This document shows, in pieces, positions 60,860 to 64,000 of a stretch of 64,000 nt of DNA (its first letter is position 1; each line of letters starts with the position of its first letter). The notes beneath the pieces were generated by a model. That model did no database searches and was not told the DNA's origin. It worked only from the letters and a program-made list of their open reading frames with translations. Source of the DNA: Comamonadaceae bacterium (GTDB lineage: Bacteria; Pseudomonadota; Gammaproteobacteria; Burkholderiales; Burkholderiaceae_C); NCBI GenBank assembly GCA_027485235.1, contig JAIXRJ010000017.1:121096-185095 (forward strand), read 5' to 3'. The position numbers were made by a program, and so were the translations under genes.

Positions 60860-62113
60860 ATGGCCGAAATCAAGAATTACACGCTGAACTTTGGCCCCCA
60901 GCACCCTGCTGCGCACGGTGTGTTGCGCTTGGTGCTCGAGTTGGATGGCGAGGTCGTGCAACGCGCCGATCCGCACATTGGCTTGCTGCACCGGGCCACC
61001 GAAAAGCTGGCTGAAAGCAAAACCTACATCCAGTCGCTGCCCTACATGGACCGCCTGGACTACGTGTCGATGATGTGCAACGAGCATGCGTATTGCTTGG
61101 CCATCGAGAAGATGCTGGGCTTGGCAGTGCCCATGCGCGCGCAGTACATCCGGGTGATGTTCTCCGAAATCACCCGTATCCTGAACCACCTGATGTGGTT
61201 GGGTTCGCACGGCAACGATTGCGGCAGCTCCACCATCCTGATCTACACCTTCCGCGAGCGTGAAGACCTGTTTGACATGTACGAGGCCGTCTCGGGCGCC
61301 CGCATGCACGCCGCCTACTTCCGGCCCGGTGGCGTGTACCGCGACCTGCCAGACAGCATGCCGCAGTACAAGGTCAGCAAAATCAAAAACGCCAAGGCCA
61401 TCGAGCAGCTCAACAGCAACCGCAATGGCTCTTTGCTGGACTTCATTGACGACTTCACCCAGCGCTTCCCCAAGTGTGTGGACGAGTACGAAACCCTGCT
61501 GACCGACAACCGCATCTGGAAGCAGCGCACTGTGGGCATCGGCGTTGTTTCTCCCGAGCGCGCCCTGAATTTGGGCATGACCGGTCCCATGCTGCGTGGC
61601 TCCGGCTTCGCTTGGGACCTGCGCAAAAAGCAACCGTACGACGCCTACGACCAAGTCGAGTTCGACGTGCCAGTCGGCAAAACCGGTGACAGCTACGACC
61701 GCTATTTGGTGCGTGTGCAAGAGATGCGCGAATCGAACCGCATCATCCAGCAGTGCGTCAAATGGCTGCGTGCCAACCCCGGCCCCGTCATCACCGACAA
61801 CCACAAGATTGCGCCGCCCTCGCGTGAAGGCATGAAATCCAACATGGAAGACTTGATCCACCACTTCAAGCTCTTCACCGAAGGTTTCCATGTGCCCGAA
61901 GGCGAGGCCTATGCCGCTGTCGAACACCCGAAAGGTGAGTTCGGCATGTACATGGTGAGCGATGGGGCCAACAAGCCTTATCGCCTCAAAATTCGCGCCC
62001 CGGGCTTTGCCCATTTGGCCACCCTCGATGAAATGGCCCGTGGCCACATGCTGGCCGATGCGGTCGCGATCATCGGGACCATGGACATCGTTTTTGGAGA
62101 GATTGACCGATGA
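60860..62113 (+). CDS. nuoD: NADH-quinone oxidoreductase subunit D
   Basis: The 49-kDa-type subunit, 417 residues, that forms the quinone pocket with Nuo[52 protein letters not shown] and [13 protein letters not shown] match the family. The gene starts at the ATG at 60860 and ends with an ATGA overlap with nuoE at 62110. GGAGG precedes the start codon. Confidence 0.97.
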   Translation: MAEIKNYTLNFGPQHPAAHGVLRLVLELDGEVVQRADPHIGLLHRATEKLAESKTYIQSLPYMDRLDYVSMMCNEHAYCLAIEKMLGLAVPMRAQYIRVMFSEITRILNHLMWLGSHGNDCGSSTILIYTFREREDLFDMYEAVSGARMHAAYFRPGGVYRDLPDSMPQYKVSKIKNAKAIEQLNSNRNGSLLDFIDDFTQRFPKCVDEYETLLTDNRIWKQRTVGIGVVSPERALNLGMTGPMLRGSGFAWDLRKKQPYDAYDQVEFDVPVGKTGDSYDRYLVRVQEMRESNRIIQQCVKWLRANPGPVITDNHKIAPPSREGMKSNMEDLIHHFKLFTEGFHVPEGEAYAAVEHPKGEFGMYMVSDGANKPYRLKIRAPGFAHLATLDEMARGHMLADAVAIIGTMDIVFGEIDR

Positions 62114-62598
62114 TCTCTGAGTCAACCAAAGCACGCTTTGCGCGTGAAGTGGCCAAGTTCCCTGCGGATCAAAAGCAGTCGGCCGTCATGGCTTGCCTGG
62201 CTATCGTGCAGCAGGAACAAGGCTGGGTCAGCCCCGACAGCGAGCAAGTCGTGGCCGAGGTGTTGGGCATGCCGGTGATGGCCGTGCACGAAGTGACCAC
62301 CTTCTACAACATGTACAACCAAAAACCGGTGGGCAAGTTCAAGCTGAACGTGTGCACCAACCTGCCCTGCCAGTTGCGCGGTGGCGCACAGGCACTGGCC
62401 CATTTGGAGCACAAGTTGGGCGTGCACGTGGGCGAGACCACAGCCGACGGCATGTTCACCCTGCAGCCCAGCGAGTGCCAAGGCGCTTGCGCCGATGCGC
62501 CGGTGTTGTTGGTCAATGACCGCCACATGTGCAGCTTCATGAGCCATGAAAAGCTCGACCAACTCGTTGACAGCCTGAAGAAAGCCGAGGCCGCCTGA
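62110..62598 (+). CDS. nuoE: NADH-quinone oxidoreductase subunit E
   Basis: The 24-kDa-type subunit with a 2Fe-2S cluster, 162 residues. Ligand Cys residues are in [12 protein letters not shown] and [33 protein letters not shown] precedes them. It is coupled to nuoD by ATGA and to nuoF by a shared base at 62598. It belongs to the NADH-oxidising module with NuoF and NuoG. Confidence 0.96.
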   Translation: MISESTKARFAREVAKFPADQKQSAVMACLAIVQQEQGWVSPDSEQVVAEVLGMPVMAVHEVTTFYNMYNQKPVGKFKLNVCTNLPCQLRGGAQALAHLEHKLGVHVGETTADGMFTLQPSECQGACADAPVLLVNDRHMCSFMSHEKLDQLVDSLKKAEAA

Positions 62599-63998
62599 TG
62601 AATGTCGAACAAATCCTGAGCCAATTCCAAGCCACGGGCGTGGAAAGCTGCTTCCACGACCGCCACATCAACCCGCAGATTTATGCCGGTCTGAATGGCA
62701 AGAACTGGGGCATCCAAGACTACGAAGCGCGTGGCGGCTATGCCGCCTTGCGCAAGATTTTGGGCAAAGACGGTGCCGAGCCCCATGCCGAGACCGGCGT
62801 TGCGGGCATGACCCAAGACCAGGTGATCGCCACCGTGAAAGAGTCGGGCTTGCGCGGTCGCGGCGGCGCGGGTTTTCCCACGGGTCTGAAGTGGAGCTTC
62901 ATGCCCCGCCAGTTCCCCGGTCAAAAGTATTTGGTGTGCAACTCGGACGAGGGCGAGCCGGGCACCTGCAAAGACCGCGACATCATGGAGTACAACCCCC
63001 ACACGGTGATCGAAGGCATGATCATCGCCGCTTATGCCATGGGCATCAGCGTGGGTTACAACTACATCCACGGCGAAATTTTTCACACCTACGAACGCTT
63101 TGAAGCGGCCCTCGAAGAAGCCCGCGCAGCAGGCTATTTGGGCAACAACATCATGGGCAGCACGTTCAGCTTCCAGCTGCATGCATCCCACGGTTTTGGC
63201 GCTTACATCTGTGGCGAAGAAACCGCTTTGCTTGAATCGCTGGAAGGCAAAAAAGGCCAGCCACGCTTCAAGCCACCGTTCCCCGCCAGCTTTGGCCTGT
63301 ACGGCAAGCCCACCACCATCAACAACACCGAAACATTCGCTGCGGTGCCTTGGATCATCCGCAATGGTGGTCAGGCGTATCTTGAATGCGGCAAGCCCAA
63401 CAACGGCGGCACCAAGATTTTCTCGGTCAGCGGTGACGTGGAGCGCCCCGGCAACTACGAAGTGCCCATGGGCACGCCGTTCGCTAAGCTGCTCGAACTC
63501 GCCGGTGGTGTGCGCGGTGGTCGCCAACTCAAAGCGGTGATCCCTGGCGGCTCGTCTTCTCCCGTCGTGCCTGCCGAGTTGATGATGAAGCTGACCATGG
63601 ACTACGACAGCATCGCCAAAGAAGGCGGCTCGATGTTGGGTTCGGGCGCGGTGATCGTCATGGACGAGACACGCTGCATGGTCCAGGCTTTGGCGCGTTT
63701 GTCTTACTTTTACTCGCACGAGTCTTGCGGCCAATGCACCCCTTGCCGCGAAGGCACAGGTTGGCTCTGGCGCATGGTTGACCGCATTGAGCACGGCCAG
63801 GGCCGTGTCAGCGACATCGACATGCTCGACAGCGTGGCCGGCAACATCATGGGCCGCACGATTTGCGCCTTGGGCGATGCTGCGGCCATGCCGGTGCGCG
63901 GCATGCTCAAGCATTTCCGTCACGAATTTGTACACCTCATCGAGCACAAGACCTCCATGGTCGGTGCCGATGCAACAGCGGTGAAGACCCATGGTTGA
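62598..63998 (+). CDS. nuoF: NADH-quinone oxidoreductase subunit F
   Basis: The FMN- and NADH-binding subunit, 466 residues. The FMN/NADH site has [17 protein letters not shown] and [18 protein letters not shown], and [17 protein letters not shown] follows. The C-terminal 4Fe-4S cluster motif is [14 protein letters not shown]. The start is ATG 62598, overlapping the nuoE stop by one base; the end overlaps the start of nuoG by 8 bases. Confidence 0.96.
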   Translation: MNVEQILSQFQATGVESCFHDRHINPQIYAGLNGKNWGIQDYEARGGYAALRKILGKDGAEPHAETGVAGMTQDQVIATVKESGLRGRGGAGFPTGLKWSFMPRQFPGQKYLVCNSDEGEPGTCKDRDIMEYNPHTVIEGMIIAAYAMGISVGYNYIHGEIFHTYERFEAALEEARAAGYLGNNIMGSTFSFQLHASHGFGAYICGEETALLESLEGKKGQPRFKPPFPASFGLYGKPTTINNTETFAAVPWIIRNGGQAYLECGKPNNGGTKIFSVSGDVERPGNYEVPMGTPFAKLLELAGGVRGGRQLKAVIPGGSSSPVVPAELMMKLTMDYDSIAKEGGSMLGSGAVIVMDETRCMVQALARLSYFYSHESCGQCTPCREGTGWLWRMVDRIEHGQGRVSDIDMLDSVAGNIMGRTICALGDAAAMPVRGMLKHFRHEFVHLIEHKTSMVGADATAVKTHG

Positions 63999-64000
63999 AA
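63991..64000 (+). CDS. nuoG: NADH-quinone oxidoreductase subunit G, first codons only
   Basis: ATG-GTT-GAA at 63991 overlaps the last codons of nuoF and reads MVE, the usual beginning of betaproteobacterial NuoG. Only 10 bases lie inside the window, so this is inferred from operon order and the matching start. Confidence 0.6.

Overview
The window looks like chromosome of a free-living, aerobic betaproteobacterium of the Burkholderiales, most likely Comamonadaceae (Limnohabitans/Rhodoferax/Polaromonas-like). The evidence is the high G+C and strong GC3 bias, several orphan Bug/TctC-type periplasmic receptors, a gentisate cluster of the nag type, a long Ala/Lys-rich RpoD N-terminus, the rpsO-pnp and secG-tRNA-Leu-nuo gene orders, and RecBCD. 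The assignment rests on gene content and order, not on a database comparison. No prophage, integrase, transposase or CRISPR array was seen.

Layout. 0-0.6 kb: the 3' part of an aldo/keto reductase. 0.65-4.4 kb: a minus-strand operon for 3-hydroxybenzoate breakdown via gentisate (hydroxylase, gentisate dioxygenase, fumarylpyruvate hydrolase, maleylpyruvate isomerase), divergent from a lone bifunctional paaZ. 6.8-11.9 kb: a YkgJ-type Cys-cluster protein, then a locally AT-richer three-gene unit of a Crp/Fnr-type regulator, a periplasmic binding protein and a membrane GGDEF/EAL protein. 12-18.3 kb: rpoD, mog, darP, pmbA, yqeY and rpsU, a rearranged macromolecular-synthesis region without dnaG. 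18.4-23.9 kb: an HI0933-type flavoprotein, a chromosomal ccdAB toxin-antitoxin pair, cobA-ybiB, a leaderless binding protein and tsaD. 24-37 kb: an orphan branched-chain-type binding protein and a catabolic region of unassigned substrate (aldehyde dehydrogenase, ThDP enzyme, Bug receptor, two flavin hydroxylases; opposite strand Bug receptor and PdxA-like dehydrogenase; GntR regulator, transglutaminase-like protein, 2-keto-4-pentenoate hydratase-like enzyme). 37-41.4 kb: SOS-linked cho, a SOUL protein, a TIGR03643 protein, a cupin, a membrane-anchored Mrr-like protein and a flavin reductase-like protein. 41.8-51.1 kb: recC-recB-recD. 51-54 kb: a small secreted protein, an aminotransferase, another Bug receptor and REP-like repeats. 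54-64 kb: housekeeping genes rpsO, pnp, a quinone oxidoreductase, tpiA, secG, tRNA-Leu(GAG), nuoABCDEF and the first codons of nuoG.

Regulation visible in the sequence: a LexA-type box before cho; palindromic operator candidates before the Crp-like gene, ccdAB, the aldehyde dehydrogenase operon, paaZ and between pdxA-like and gntR; a long hairpin in the pnp leader; and intrinsic terminators after rpoD, rpsU, yqeY and rpsO. Two families of short dispersed palindromic repeats lie mostly in gaps at gene 3' ends, and one copy is embedded in frame inside recC. The least explained parts are the binding-protein/c-di-GMP unit and the 25.6-37.1 kb catabolic region.
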